From positions 1-40,876 of the forward strand of contig JAFVAO010000055.1 in NCBI GenBank assembly GCA_017480445.1: a stretch of DNA of 40,876 nucleotides, in the 5' to 3' direction. The stretch is from Lachnospiraceae bacterium. Its GTDB lineage: Bacteria; Bacillota; Clostridia; Lachnospirales; Lachnospiraceae. This document shows positions 8,579 to 16,665 of this stretch, piece by piece. The notes under the pieces are model-generated. The model searched no databases, was not told where the DNA came from, and saw nothing but the letters and a program-made list of their open reading frames with translations. The position numbers and the translations under genes were made by a program. Within the stretch, counting starts at the first letter, position 1. Each line of letters opens with the position of its first letter.

Positions 8579-9792
8579 GTTTCCTCCCCGCAAGTCCCTG
8601 TCACTTTGGCCTGTATCTTTCCGTCCCACACACGAATCGTCAGATCGTCTCCTGTCTGAACCTGTGCCACAGAACGCACATTGCCGCCCGATCCATTCTC
8701 CACATAGGAGAAACCGCTCTTTAATTTCTCCAGGGGTGATAGCCCTTTCATACGCTCAATATACAAATCCACCCGGTGATGATCCCGCCGCAAAATGCGT
8801 GCCATCTCCGCCTGGAGCTGTTCCTCCAGATGGATGCTTTTCTGCTTCTGATCCCGGATGCGGTTCTGCGGACTATACAGCTTCAGCTGCATCCCCATCC
8901 GGTCCGCACGATTGCGGCCGATGTCGATATGCCGTTTCATCAGCCTTGCCAGCTGCATACCCGCATTGTCCATCGACGCAAATACATCCCGGATATCCGC
9001 AACCGCCAGCTCCGCCGCCGCAGAGGGCGTAGGTGCGCGCAGATCCGATACATAATCGATGATCGTCGTATCCGTCTCATGCCCCACCGCCGAGATAATC
9101 GGAACCGAACAGTCAAAGACCGCCTGCGCCACGATCCGCTCATTAAACGCCCACAGATCCTCAATGGAACCGCCGCCGCGTCCCACGATCATAACGTCTA
9201 CCTGCCGCAGCTCCAGCGCCCGGATCCCCCGCACGATACTCTCCGCCGCAGCCTCTCCCTGCACAATGGCAGGATACAGAATAATCTGTACATAGGGATT
9301 TCTGCGCGTGGCAATCTGGATGATGTCCCGCACGGCCGCCCCTGTGTCTGCCGTCACCACGCCCAGCGTGTGAATATACTTTGGAATCGGCTGTTTGTAC
9401 TGCGGTGCAAACATACCGCATTCTTCCAATTCTGCCTTCAACCGCTCATATTGCTCATAGAGCGCTCCCGCACCGTCTAAGACGATCTGTTTGGCGTAGA
9501 GCTGATATTTGCCGTCCCGCTCATACACGTCCACCGTCCCGCCGACGATCACCTGCTGTCCTTCCGCCAGCCGGAAAGAAAGCCCGCCCGCGCGCTGTCC
9601 TGCAAACATCACACAATTGAGCGTACCATTCGTATCCTTTAAAGTAAAATAAATATGTCCAGAAGGATGATATTTGCAGTTGCTCACTTCGCCTTTTACG
9701 AAGACAGCCTGCAAAAGATAATCCTGCGTGAACATATTTTTTACATAAGCGTTCAGTTGTCCGACTGTGTAAATATTACGTGTTTCTCTCAT
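8563..9792 (-). CDS. xseA: Exodeoxyribonuclease VII large subunit
   Basis: Catalytic subunit of the bidirectional single-strand DNA exonuclease VII, used in repair. About 409 residues: an N-terminal OB-fold (IYTVGQLNAYVKNMF through about residue 100, with KGEVSNCKYHPSGHIYFTLKD), then the nuclease domain with GVVTADTGAAVRDI, ARRNP-like ATRRNPYVQIILYPA, and VIVGRGGGSIEDLWAFNE, ending with the conserved HETDTTIIDYVSDLRAPTPSAAAE segment. I chose ATG 9792, which matches family N-termini although its SD is weak; ATG 9822 is also in frame. It overlaps the end of nusB by 17 bp and xseB by 16 bp, consistent with coupling. Confidence 0.96.
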   Translation of the reverse strand: MRETRNIYTVGQLNAYVKNMFTQDYLLQAVFVKGEVSNCKYHPSGHIYFTLKDTNGTLNCVMFAGQRAGGLSFRLAEGQQVIVGGTVDVYERDGKYQLYAKQIVLDGAGALYEQYERLKAELEECGMFAPQYKQPIPKYIHTLGVVTADTGAAVRDIIQIATRRNPYVQIILYPAIVQGEAAAESIVRGIRALELRQVDVMIVGRGGGSIEDLWAFNERIVAQAVFDCSVPIISAVGHETDTTIIDYVSDLRAPTPSAAAELAVADIRDVFASMDNAGMQLARLMKRHIDIGRNRADRMGMQLKLYSPQNRIRDQKQKSIHLEEQLQAEMARILRRDHHRVDLYIERMKGLSPLEKLKSGFSYVENGSGGNVRSVAQVQTGDDLTIRVWDGKIQAKVTGTCGEETWQET

Positions 9793-10210
9793 TTGCTCTT
9801 GACACTTTGCCGAGAACCGCATTTACAAATGCACCCGAGGACTCCTGTCCATATTGCTTGGCAATCTCCACCGCCTCATTGATCGCAACGGCATCCGGAA
9901 TATCCTCGTCGCAGACGATCTCATAGACGGCAAGCCGAAGTACGGTGAGCTCCACCTTGCCCATGCGGCCGGTATCCCAGCCCTCCGTATTGTCATTGAT
10001 GATCCGGTCGATTCTGACCAGTTCCTTCTCTATGCGCGCACAGCGCTCTGTGATATAAACAGCGTCAGCCTCCGATATCGCCGGTCTGTCCTCCTCGGCC
10101 GGAAGATTCTCTTCAAACTGCTGCCGCTGCAGCGCCATATCCTCAGCCGAATGGAACTCTTCCCGGAACAACAGACGGAAAACCTGTTCTCTCAGTTCAT
10201 GGCGTCCCAT
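9776..10210 (-). CDS. nusB: Transcription antitermination factor NusB
   Basis: RNA-binding helical protein that with NusE/S10 binds boxA and promotes rRNA antitermination. 144-145 residues. Diagnostic segments are the N-terminal GRHELREQVFRLLFREEF and the C-terminal LRLAVYEIVCDEDIPDAVAINEAVEIAKQYG followed by GAFVNAVLGKV. Two adjacent ATGs (10213 and 10210) follow AAGGG; the second has the better spacing. The start is only a few bases after the asp23-family stop, a conserved clostridial pairing. Confidence 0.95.
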   Translation of the reverse strand: MGRHELREQVFRLLFREEFHSAEDMALQRQQFEENLPAEEDRPAISEADAVYITERCARIEKELVRIDRIINDNTEGWDTGRMGKVELTVLRLAVYEIVCDEDIPDAVAINEAVEIAKQYGQESSGAFVNAVLGKVSRANERNT

Positions 10211-10218
10211 CATAGCCC

Positions 10219-10605
10219 TTATTGTCCTTTGTTCATATTGATCCCCGCAATGCGGATATTCACTGTATTGCAGGTCAACCCTGTCATGTTCTCGATCGCA
10301 TTCTTCACCTTCGACTGCACCCGCTGACAGGTAGCAGGAATATTATATCCGTAATCCATGGTAACCGCCAGATCCACGTTGACATTTCCGCCCTCAACAA
10401 TCACTTTGACGCCCTTGGTCAGCTTTTTCACGCCTACCTTTGCCATCAACTCATTGGTGATATTGCCGGCCATCGCGCTGACGCCCTCTACTTCCGCAGC
10501 CGCCAAAGACGCGATCATCTCTACCACATCGTCCGCAATCTGTACCACGCCGACGCTGTCATCCTCCTTCAATACCACTGTGCTCTGATCTGTTGCTTTC
10601 TCCAT
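10219..10605 (-). CDS. Asp23/Gls24 family envelope stress protein
   Basis: Member of the alkaline-shock-protein 23 family; staphylococcal Asp23 is anchored at the membrane by AmaP and linked to envelope stress, while the clostridial copy next to nusB has no established role. 128 residues with the family core VGVVQIADDVVEMIASLAAAEVEGV, the MAGN segment, KGVKVIVEGGNVNVDLAVTMDYG and the final helix-strand VQSKVKNAIENMTGLTCNTVNI. The likely start is ATG 10605, with GGAGG eight bases upstream; an ATG at 10620 contains that SD inside its own codons and has none in front. First gene of the long operon, directly behind a promoter. Confidence 0.93.
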   Translation of the reverse strand: MEKATDQSTVVLKEDDSVGVVQIADDVVEMIASLAAAEVEGVSAMAGNITNELMAKVGVKKLTKGVKVIVEGGNVNVDLAVTMDYGYNIPATCQRVQSKVKNAIENMTGLTCNTVNIRIAGINMNKGQ

Positions 10606-10653
10606 TTTTTCATCCTCCATTTTCCGAAAGTCACCGAGCTCTCTCGCTTTTCT

Positions 10654-10683
10654 ATTATAGCACAGCTAAGGTATGCTTGTCAC
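10654..10683 (-). promoter_or_regulatory. Sigma-A promoter of the asp23-nusB-...-spoIVB operon
   Basis: Minus strand: -35 GTGACA (10683-10678), 18-base spacer, perfect -10 TATAAT (10659-10654). Start would be near 10647, about 42 bases before ATG 10605. The -35 lies inside the last codons of the upstream transglutaminase gene, so the operon can be transcribed apart from it. No terminator separates the two genes. Confidence 0.75.
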
Positions 10684-11934
10684 CATAAAAAATGTAAGCG
10701 TATACTGCTCATCGTTTGTGGCGTACACAAAGGAATCAATACCGGTTCCCGCCAGATAATCAAAGAATTCCCGCTCATCCAGAAGCGCCCTGCACATCTC
10801 CTCATAACAGGCGCGATCCGCGCAGCGCAAGGAAAGCATCCTGCCGTTCTCCCCCGCATCCGTCACATACACGTCCTTTTCTCCCGCCGCGAGACTTCGC
10901 TCGACCAACGCCTCCAACTGATCCCTGTCATACGCGGTAAAAAAGGCGCCCTCCCGCACATAGTAATTGTCTGCCGTCGCTGTATATTGCGGCAGCTCGA
11001 GCGCCGGATCGATCTCGTGTGTCCGCAGCAGCTGCTCCGTATTGATACAAAGATAATCATAGCTGATCTGCGCAAACGCCGGCTCCTCGCCCGCCTCTGC
11101 GCGCTCCGCGCTCTGGTAAGAGATGTCTCCCCAGGTGGTATCCACATAGTAGAACGCGCCGTTCGACCGCACCAGATCCCAGGCATGTCCCTCTCCGGTA
11201 TCCCGCACCGTTCCCTGCACCAGTACGCACATGATTCCCATCCGCTCCATCAGATACTGAAAAGCCTTCGCATAGCCCTGACAGACCGAGCGGTGCCCCA
11301 CAAAGACCGAATAAATATTTTGATTATCCGGCGCCTCCGTGTCATAGTCTGTCTGTTCGATGATCACCTCATACGCATATTTAATCTTGCTGTAATCGTC
11401 CATCCCTGTCGGTGCGTCCCGCAGAATCTGCTGCAAAGCCTGTTCGATCTGTGCATTTTTCTCAGAAACCGTCTCGGCATCCGCGCTGAACGTTCCGCTG
11501 AAATCCACCGCCACAATCCGGTCCCCGTGCATGTATTTGGTATAATGATATCCCTCCACATAAAACAGTTCCGGATGATCATGCAGAACGGACTGAAACA
11601 CCGGATCTACAGAGCTTTCAGTCAGTCCCAGCTCCAATCCTTCCTCCGACAGGCGCGTCGTCTCCTCCATGGTCTCCAGCGAATGCAGAATATCCGCATA
11701 CCAGCGCTTCTCTCCCTCGGAGAGTGTGGCATATACATAGGCAAAATGCACCGGCTCTGCCTCCGCCGTTTTCTCATCGAGGCGCTCCACCTCCTGCAGC
11801 GTCAGTTCCCGCTCTTTGGCCGGTTCGGGCGCACTCACCGCCGTCTGCGACCCCCCTTCCTCAACGCCGCACGCGGCCAGCCCGCACACTGCCCCTATGA
11901 TCCATAGTACAGCAGCAAGTTTGACGATCCTCAT
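10666..11934 (-). CDS. Transglutaminase-like domain lipoprotein
   Basis: Predicted surface lipoprotein: a basic and hydrophobic signal peptide ends in lipobox L-A-A-C (Cys22). A linker (25-60) is followed by a helical region containing DHPELFYVEGY (119-129) and a transglutaminase/protease-like core with Cys218 in SVCQGYAKAFQYL, His250 in GEGHAWDLV and Asp265 in YYVDTTWGD, the full Cys-His-Asp triad. The C-terminal 130 residues (from about 290) match nothing I recognise. Such cores act as peptidases or crosslinkers of wall proteins; the substrate is unknown. It starts 5 bp after prfC, so it is probably cotranscribed with deoB-prfC. A second protein at 26033-27655 shares the DHPELF region and the core. 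422 residues. Confidence 0.88.
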   Translation of the reverse strand: MRIVKLAAVLWIIGAVCGLAACGVEEGGSQTAVSAPEPAKERELTLQEVERLDEKTAEAEPVHFAYVYATLSEGEKRWYADILHSLETMEETTRLSEEGLELGLTESSVDPVFQSVLHDHPELFYVEGYHYTKYMHGDRIVAVDFSGTFSADAETVSEKNAQIEQALQQILRDAPTGMDDYSKIKYAYEVIIEQTDYDTEAPDNQNIYSVFVGHRSVCQGYAKAFQYLMERMGIMCVLVQGTVRDTGEGHAWDLVRSNGAFYYVDTTWGDISYQSAERAEAGEEPAFAQISYDYLCINTEQLLRTHEIDPALELPQYTATADNYYVREGAFFTAYDRDQLEALVERSLAAGEKDVYVTDAGENGRMLSLRCADRACYEEMCRALLDEREFFDYLAGTGIDSFVYATNDEQYTLTFFMVTSIP

Positions 11935-11939
11935 ACCTC

Positions 11940-13535
11940 TTAATTCCTGCTAAACTCAGCCAGCTTCAACCCCGGATTTCTGTCGAGTGTCATACCGATG
12001 CTCCAGGAATTGACAAACAACAGCAAGGGATTTCCTTTCATATCTTTCACCTTTTTCATATCTGAGGTGCCGGTCAGCTTCGCAAGATCCACCTCCTCTT
12101 TATTTTCAATCCACCGGATGTGCTCATAGGGCAGATTTTCCAAGCGAATCTCCACATTATACTCATTTTCCAGTCTGTATTTGAGCACGTCGAACTGCAG
12201 TACGCCGACTACGCCGACGATGATCTCCTCCATACCGGTGTTGAACTCCTGGAAGATCTGGATGGCACCCTCCTGGGCAATCTGTTCGATTCCCTTGACA
12301 AACTGTTTTCTCTTCATGGTATCGACCTGCTTCACGCGGGCAAAATGCTCCGGCGCGAAGGTCGGGATGCCCTCATAGCAGAACTTTTCCTTCGGCATGC
12401 ACAGCGTGTCCCCGATGGAAAAGATACCGGGATCAAACACGCCGATAATATCCCCCGCATAGGCCTCCGCGAGAATCTTCCGCTCATCCGCCATGATCTG
12501 CTGGGGTTGAGACAGACGCATCACCTTGTTGCCCTGCACATGATGCACCTCCATGCTGGCATCAAATTTGCCGGAACAAATGCGCATAAACGCGATTCTG
12601 TCCCGGTGTGCCTTGTTCATGTTGGCCTGTATTTTAAAGACAAAGGCAGAAAAATCGTGCTCCGTCGGCTCAATGATACCGATATCCGCCTTGCGGGGCA
12701 ATGGCATGGTCGTCATGTGCAGAAAATGCTGCAGAAAAATCTCTACGCCGAAGTTGGTCAGCGCCGATCCGAAGCATACCGGCGTAAGTTTGCCGGCGCG
12801 CACCGCCTCCAGGTCAAACTCCGCGCTGGCGCCGTCTAACAACTCGATCTCGCCGAGCAGCTTGTCCGCAGCTTCCTCGCCCAGAAGACTCCTCAAATGT
12901 GCCTCGTCCTCCACCGGCACTTCTGTCGTCTTGCCCTCTTTGGTGCCCTTCTCCGTGTCCGAATAGGCGATCACGCACTTCTTCTCACGGTCATAGACCC
13001 CCTGGAACGCCTTGCCGGAGCCGATCGGCCAGTTGACAGGGCAGGTGGCGATCCCCAGCTCCTTCTCAATATCATCCAACAGTTCGAAGGTGTCATTGGC
13101 ATCTCTGTCCAGCTTGTTGATAAACGTGAAAATCGGGATACCGCGCATACCGCAGACCTTGAAGAGCTTTCTGGTCTGTGCCTCCACGCCCTTGGACGCA
13201 TCGATCACCATGACCGCGGAGTCCGCCGCCATCAGTGTGCGATATGTGTCCTCCGAGAAATCCTGATGTCCCGGCGTGTCCAAAATATTGATGCAATATC
13301 CGTCATACTCAAATTGCAGCACAGAGGACGTGACCGAAATACCTCTCTCCTTCTCGATCTCCATCCAGTCAGACACCGCATGCCGCGCCGTCGCTTTCCC
13401 CTTCACGCTGCCCGCCAGATTGATCGCACCTCCGTACAGCAAAAACTTCTCGGTCAGTGTGGTCTTTCCCGCATCCGGGTGCGAGATAATGGCAAAGGTG
13501 CGGCGGCGGTTAATTTCTTCTGTATAATTACGCAA
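11940..13535 (-). CDS. prfC: Peptide chain release factor 3 (RF3)
   Basis: Translational GTPase that recycles RF1/RF2 from the ribosome after peptide release. 531 residues. G1 SHPDAGKTT (18-26), G2 region ERGISVTSS, G3 DTPGHQDF (86-93) and G4 NKLD (140-143) are all present. The sequence WMEIEKERGISV and the C-terminal ENLPYEHIRWI distinguish RF3 from EF-G. The start is TTG 13535, eight bases behind AGGAGG; no in-frame ATG is closer. Lies 18 bp after deoB and 5 bp before the lipoprotein gene. Confidence 0.95.
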   Translation of the reverse strand: MRNYTEEINRRRTFAIISHPDAGKTTLTEKFLLYGGAINLAGSVKGKATARHAVSDWMEIEKERGISVTSSVLQFEYDGYCINILDTPGHQDFSEDTYRTLMAADSAVMVIDASKGVEAQTRKLFKVCGMRGIPIFTFINKLDRDANDTFELLDDIEKELGIATCPVNWPIGSGKAFQGVYDREKKCVIAYSDTEKGTKEGKTTEVPVEDEAHLRSLLGEEAADKLLGEIELLDGASAEFDLEAVRAGKLTPVCFGSALTNFGVEIFLQHFLHMTTMPLPRKADIGIIEPTEHDFSAFVFKIQANMNKAHRDRIAFMRICSGKFDASMEVHHVQGNKVMRLSQPQQIMADERKILAEAYAGDIIGVFDPGIFSIGDTLCMPKEKFCYEGIPTFAPEHFARVKQVDTMKRKQFVKGIEQIAQEGAIQIFQEFNTGMEEIIVGVVGVLQFDVLKYRLENEYNVEIRLENLPYEHIRWIENKEEVDLAKLTGTSDMKKVKDMKGNPLLLFVNSWSIGMTLDRNPGLKLAEFSRN

Positions 13536-13553
13536 AACATCATCCTCCTGTTA

Positions 13554-14729
13554 TCACAACATACTTTCGCCTGCAAATGCCGGCGCAATACCAAAATATT
13601 GTAGCACAGTTGCCCCTATATCGGCAAATGTTTTTCTCGTCCCCAGATTGGCCGGCGTAATCTCAGCGCCATACATCAAAAACGGCGTATACTCTCTGGT
13701 GTGATCCGTCGTCGCCGTATAGGCCGGATCACAGCCGTGATCCGCAGTCAGCATCAGCACATCCTCCGGCCGCATTTTCTCCAGAATCCCCGGCAGCTGT
13801 TCATCGAAATAAGTCAGCGCCTTCGCGTATCCGTCAATATCCCTCCGGTGCCCGTAGAGCATGTCATAGTCCACCAGATTGACAAAACACAAACCCTCAA
13901 AATCTCGCTCCAGGCATTGCATTGTACAGGTAACGCCCTCTGCGTTATTACCGGTGGTGATGGCCTCCGTGACCGATTTCCCCGCAAAAATATCCCGGAT
14001 CTTTCCAACCGAAATCACTTCTTTTCCCGCTGCCTTCAGCTGATCCAGCATCGTGACAGACGGCGGTTCCAGGGAAAAATCATGCCGACGCGCCGTGCGG
14101 GTAAAACTGCCCGGCTGTCCGATAAACGGCCGCGCGATCACACGTCCCACGCCATGCTCTCCCTGCAGAATCTCTCTGGCGATCCGGCAGTAGGTGTACA
14201 GCTGTTCCGGCGGAACCAATGCTTCATGCGCCGCAATCTGGAACACACTGTCCGCCGATGTATAGACGATCAGCTTGCCGGTGCGCAGATGTTCCTCGCC
14301 ATAATCCGCGATCACCTGCGTACCTGAATAGGGCTTGTTACACAGCACGCCCCGCCCTGTCTGCGCGGTGAACGCGTCCAATATCTCCTCCGGGAAGCCG
14401 TTCGGATATGTGGGAAGCGGCTTGGGTGAATAGATCCCTGCAATCTCCCAGTGCCCGATGGTCGTATCTTTCCCCTTGGAGGCCTCGCGCATACGGGCTA
14501 TGACTGCAGTGTGCGGTTCTTTTTGCGTCCATGCGGTGCCGTCCGGCTTCGCCGCCGTCTGTACCCCCTCTATTTGGAACAGCCCAAGCTTCTGCATATT
14601 CGGCATGGAAAAATACGGACTTGTCGATACGCTGCCGATGGTATTGACATCATAATCGCCGTACGCCGCCGCATCCTCCATCTGCCCTATCCCAAAACTG
14701 TCCAATACGATCAGAAACACTCTCTTCAT
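13554..14729 (-). CDS. deoB: Phosphopentomutase
   Basis: Interconverts (deoxy)ribose-1-phosphate and -5-phosphate in nucleoside salvage; an alkaline-phosphatase-superfamily metalloenzyme needing Mn. 391 residues. Metal and phosphothreonine positions are visible: Asp10 in VLDSFGIG, Thr in SKGKDTTIGHWE, Asp and His in VDYDMLYGHRRD, the pair in TADHGCDP and the His in TDHTREYTP. ATG 14729 has AAGGAG eight bases upstream. The usual salvage partners (purine nucleoside phosphorylase, cytidine deaminase) are not adjacent. The 65-bp gap from spoIIIAH carries no convincing terminator or promoter. Confidence 0.95.
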   Translation of the reverse strand: MKRVFLIVLDSFGIGQMEDAAAYGDYDVNTIGSVSTSPYFSMPNMQKLGLFQIEGVQTAAKPDGTAWTQKEPHTAVIARMREASKGKDTTIGHWEIAGIYSPKPLPTYPNGFPEEILDAFTAQTGRGVLCNKPYSGTQVIADYGEEHLRTGKLIVYTSADSVFQIAAHEALVPPEQLYTYCRIAREILQGEHGVGRVIARPFIGQPGSFTRTARRHDFSLEPPSVTMLDQLKAAGKEVISVGKIRDIFAGKSVTEAITTGNNAEGVTCTMQCLERDFEGLCFVNLVDYDMLYGHRRDIDGYAKALTYFDEQLPGILEKMRPEDVLMLTADHGCDPAYTATTDHTREYTPFLMYGAEITPANLGTRKTFADIGATVLQYFGIAPAFAGESML

Positions 14730-14794
14730 GGCCCCTTCTCCTTTCCGCCGACAGACATCGCCCGTCCTGTGTACTTAGAGCATACCACAAAAAA

Positions 14795-15535
14795 TTACTC
14801 TACAACAGTACTGATGACAATATTTTCCGCGGAAATACCGGTTTTGCGCTTCACAATATCCTCAATCTGCGCCCGCTGCACATCATTTAACGCCGTCGCG
14901 TTGACAACCACATCCGCCATGTCGTCCGCAATGCTCACAACCACATCGGAAAACCCTTTGGCCTCCAGTAAAATCTCCGCAGCAGATTCCTTCTCCGCCA
15001 CCACAGTCAGCTCCACCATACTGTCCACCGCATCCTGCTTCTGCTCATCTGTCAGGCCGTCGCTGCCGATGATCTGCATGAGAGTCTCTTTATTCTTGGC
15101 CCGGGTCTGTTCTTTCAAAAGTTTTGCATCGGACAGCACCGCCACGCCCTTTGTGGAGGTAAATACCGCATCTCCCGGAATTTCACCCGCCTGCGGCGTA
15201 ACCTCTGCCACAGTCATCCCCTCTGTGAGATAATTCTCCGCCGCCAGATCCACATCGGTATCCAGACTCTCAATCTCTGTGAGCCCCGCGGAGAGCAGAT
15301 CCTCCTCCGACAGATCAAGCAGCGTATCTGTCGTCTGGCTATCCGCCACCTGTCCCGCCTGATAATGCTCTGTGATGACACCGGAGGAATCGACCATATT
15401 GACAAAATCCTCATCCTCCACGGTTAGATATTCCTTCTCGAGATTGTTCCCCGCGAACTGTAGATATCCTGCGATGGCGATCATAATGGCAAGTGCGGTA
15501 ATCATCAGCTGGTTTTTTTTCACTAAATTTTTCAC
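14795..15535 (-). CDS. spoIIIAH: Stage III sporulation protein AH
   Basis: Mother-cell membrane protein whose YscJ/FliF-like C-terminal domain forms a ring and binds forespore SpoIIQ across the septum. 246 residues: one N-terminal membrane segment (about 10-28), an acidic linker, and the C-terminal ring domain (about 130-246) ending ADVVVNATALNDVQRAQIEDIVKRKTGI. The start is GTG 15535 with GGGAG six bases upstream. The linker is rich in Asp/Glu. It is the last gene of the spoIIIA operon, 55 bp after spoIIIAG, with a stem-loop in that gap. Confidence 0.93.
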   Translation of the reverse strand: MKNLVKKNQLMITALAIMIAIAGYLQFAGNNLEKEYLTVEDEDFVNMVDSSGVITEHYQAGQVADSQTTDTLLDLSEEDLLSAGLTEIESLDTDVDLAAENYLTEGMTVAEVTPQAGEIPGDAVFTSTKGVAVLSDAKLLKEQTRAKNKETLMQIIGSDGLTDEQKQDAVDSMVELTVVAEKESAAEILLEAKGFSDVVVSIADDMADVVVNATALNDVQRAQIEDIVKRKTGISAENIVISTVVE

Positions 15536-15559
15536 GATATTCTCCCTCTACCTTTTATT

Positions 15560-15579
15560 TTGGAAAGATACTTTTCCAA
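15560..15579 (-). other. Stem-loop between spoIIIAG and spoIIIAH
   Basis: A seven-base-pair inverted repeat (TTGGAAA / TTTCCAA) with a six-base loop lies in the 55-bp gap. No U-tract follows on the minus strand, so it is not a standard terminator; it may adjust mRNA stability or SpoIIIAH level. Confidence 0.35.
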
Positions 15580-15590
15580 TTTTCTATAAT

Positions 15591-16217
15591 TCATTGTATG
15601 AGCCCTGTCTGCGATATATGCTTGTTTCCCATCGGAAGAACTTTCACCCGGTGAGGCTCCACCCCGAACAGTGCGCACACGGCCTCCGTGATGCTCTGCT
15701 TCACACTGCCGTCCCCGGCGCCCTGCGCGACCACCAGCACCCCGTCCACCCGCGGGTACAGCGTCTTCACCACGTAGGGGATGCTCGCGCCGTTGCTGGT
15801 GTCGTAAATGGTCGTATCCTGCTTCTCATACTGCGTGACGGTGCGGGTGCCGCCCTCGCTGTCCCGCTCCACCGTGTTGGCGCGCTGTACTGCCTCATCC
15901 TTCTCCACCACTGTCTCCTCCGTGGAGACAAACGTGAGCATGACCGCGGTTTCACCCGCCCCCTCCACCGAGGACAGCAGCTGTTTCAGCTTCTCCTCCT
16001 GGCGCATCTCATAGGCAGACGCGGTCACCGGATCCGCCGTCTGCTGCACAGCCGTCTGTGCCGTATCGTCCGTACGGATTGCGGACCTGTCAGTTTCCTG
16101 CGGCTGCTCCGCCCGCTTTGTGGGCATCGCTATGACAAACAATAGGATCCCGGTCAACACCAGAATCAACAGATTGTCACGGCGAAACCATTTCCGCACA
16201 AATTCCTCTTTTTTCAT
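15591..16217 (-). CDS. spoIIIAG: Stage III sporulation protein AG
   Basis: Component of the SpoIIIA channel; in Bacillus its extracellular ring-building domain forms a large ring between mother cell and forespore. 208 residues: a membrane segment at about 16-32 (NLLILVLTGILLFVIAM), then a soluble domain with EEKLKQLLSSVEGAGETAVMLTF and the conserved YPRVDGVLVVAQGAGD segment near the C-terminus. ATG 16217 overlaps the spoIIIAF TAA by one base (TAATG), behind GGAGAGGAGG, so translation is probably coupled. Confidence 0.93.
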   Translation of the reverse strand: MKKEEFVRKWFRRDNLLILVLTGILLFVIAMPTKRAEQPQETDRSAIRTDDTAQTAVQQTADPVTASAYEMRQEEKLKQLLSSVEGAGETAVMLTFVSTEETVVEKDEAVQRANTVERDSEGGTRTVTQYEKQDTTIYDTSNGASIPYVVKTLYPRVDGVLVVAQGAGDGSVKQSITEAVCALFGVEPHRVKVLPMGNKHISQTGLIQ

Positions 16218-16642
16218 TATGGCGCCTCCTCTCCTTTCGCGTCCCACCGGACAGGAGCCACGCGGATCGTCTCTGTGGCCCTCCTCGCGTCGTCCGCGGA
16301 CTGTGTCATCTGCTCCGCCGCCTGCTCCTCTGATGCAGCCGGCGCGTACGCATTGATCCAGCCGTTCAACACATTGACCTCCATCTGCTGTTCCCAAGTC
16401 TCAAACGTTTCTGTCGACGTCTGCATGGCTTCCTGCAGCTGCTCTTCATACCACAGCACCCGCGCCGCGATCCCCCGGTCACTCCCCGCGGTCAGAAAGG
16501 TGCTGACCGGTGCAAATAACTGCAGCAAAATCATCGCACTCACCAACATTTTCAGATATTTTTCATAAGATCCGTTGGGCCGCAGATGCACCAATATCTG
16601 CGCGCAGATAATAAATACGCCCGCCCTGCGGACGCCTTCCAT
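16217..16642 (-). CDS. spoIIIAF: Stage III sporulation protein AF
   Basis: Small SpoIIIA channel component with two N-terminal membrane helices (about GVFIICAQILVHL and YLKMLVSAMILLQLFAPV) and a soluble C-terminal part rich in Gln/Glu/Ala. About 141 residues from ATG 16642. The start is uncertain: ATG 16672 overlaps spoIIIAE by 7 bp but lacks an SD, TTG 16651 is nine bases after AGGAGG, and ATG 16642 is ten bases after GAAGG. Identification rests on the YLKMLVSAMILLQLFAP core and operon position. Confidence 0.85.
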   Translation of the reverse strand: MEGVRRAGVFIICAQILVHLRPNGSYEKYLKMLVSAMILLQLFAPVSTFLTAGSDRGIAARVLWYEEQLQEAMQTSTETFETWEQQMEVNVLNGWINAYAPAASEEQAAEQMTQSADDARRATETIRVAPVRWDAKGEEAP

Positions 16643-16665
16643 CCACTGCAAACCTTCACCCCTCC

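Noticed and set aside
10222-11907. 561-codon open frame on the plus strand
   Set aside because: It lies wholly opposite asp23 and the lipoprotein gene, is rich in His/Arg/Leu with no domain, has no ribosome binding site, and is explained by codon bias of the minus-strand genes.
14730-14794. Promoter for deoB in the gap after spoIIIAH
   Set aside because: TATGCT is present but the best -35 is poor and only about 15 bases away; not convincing.
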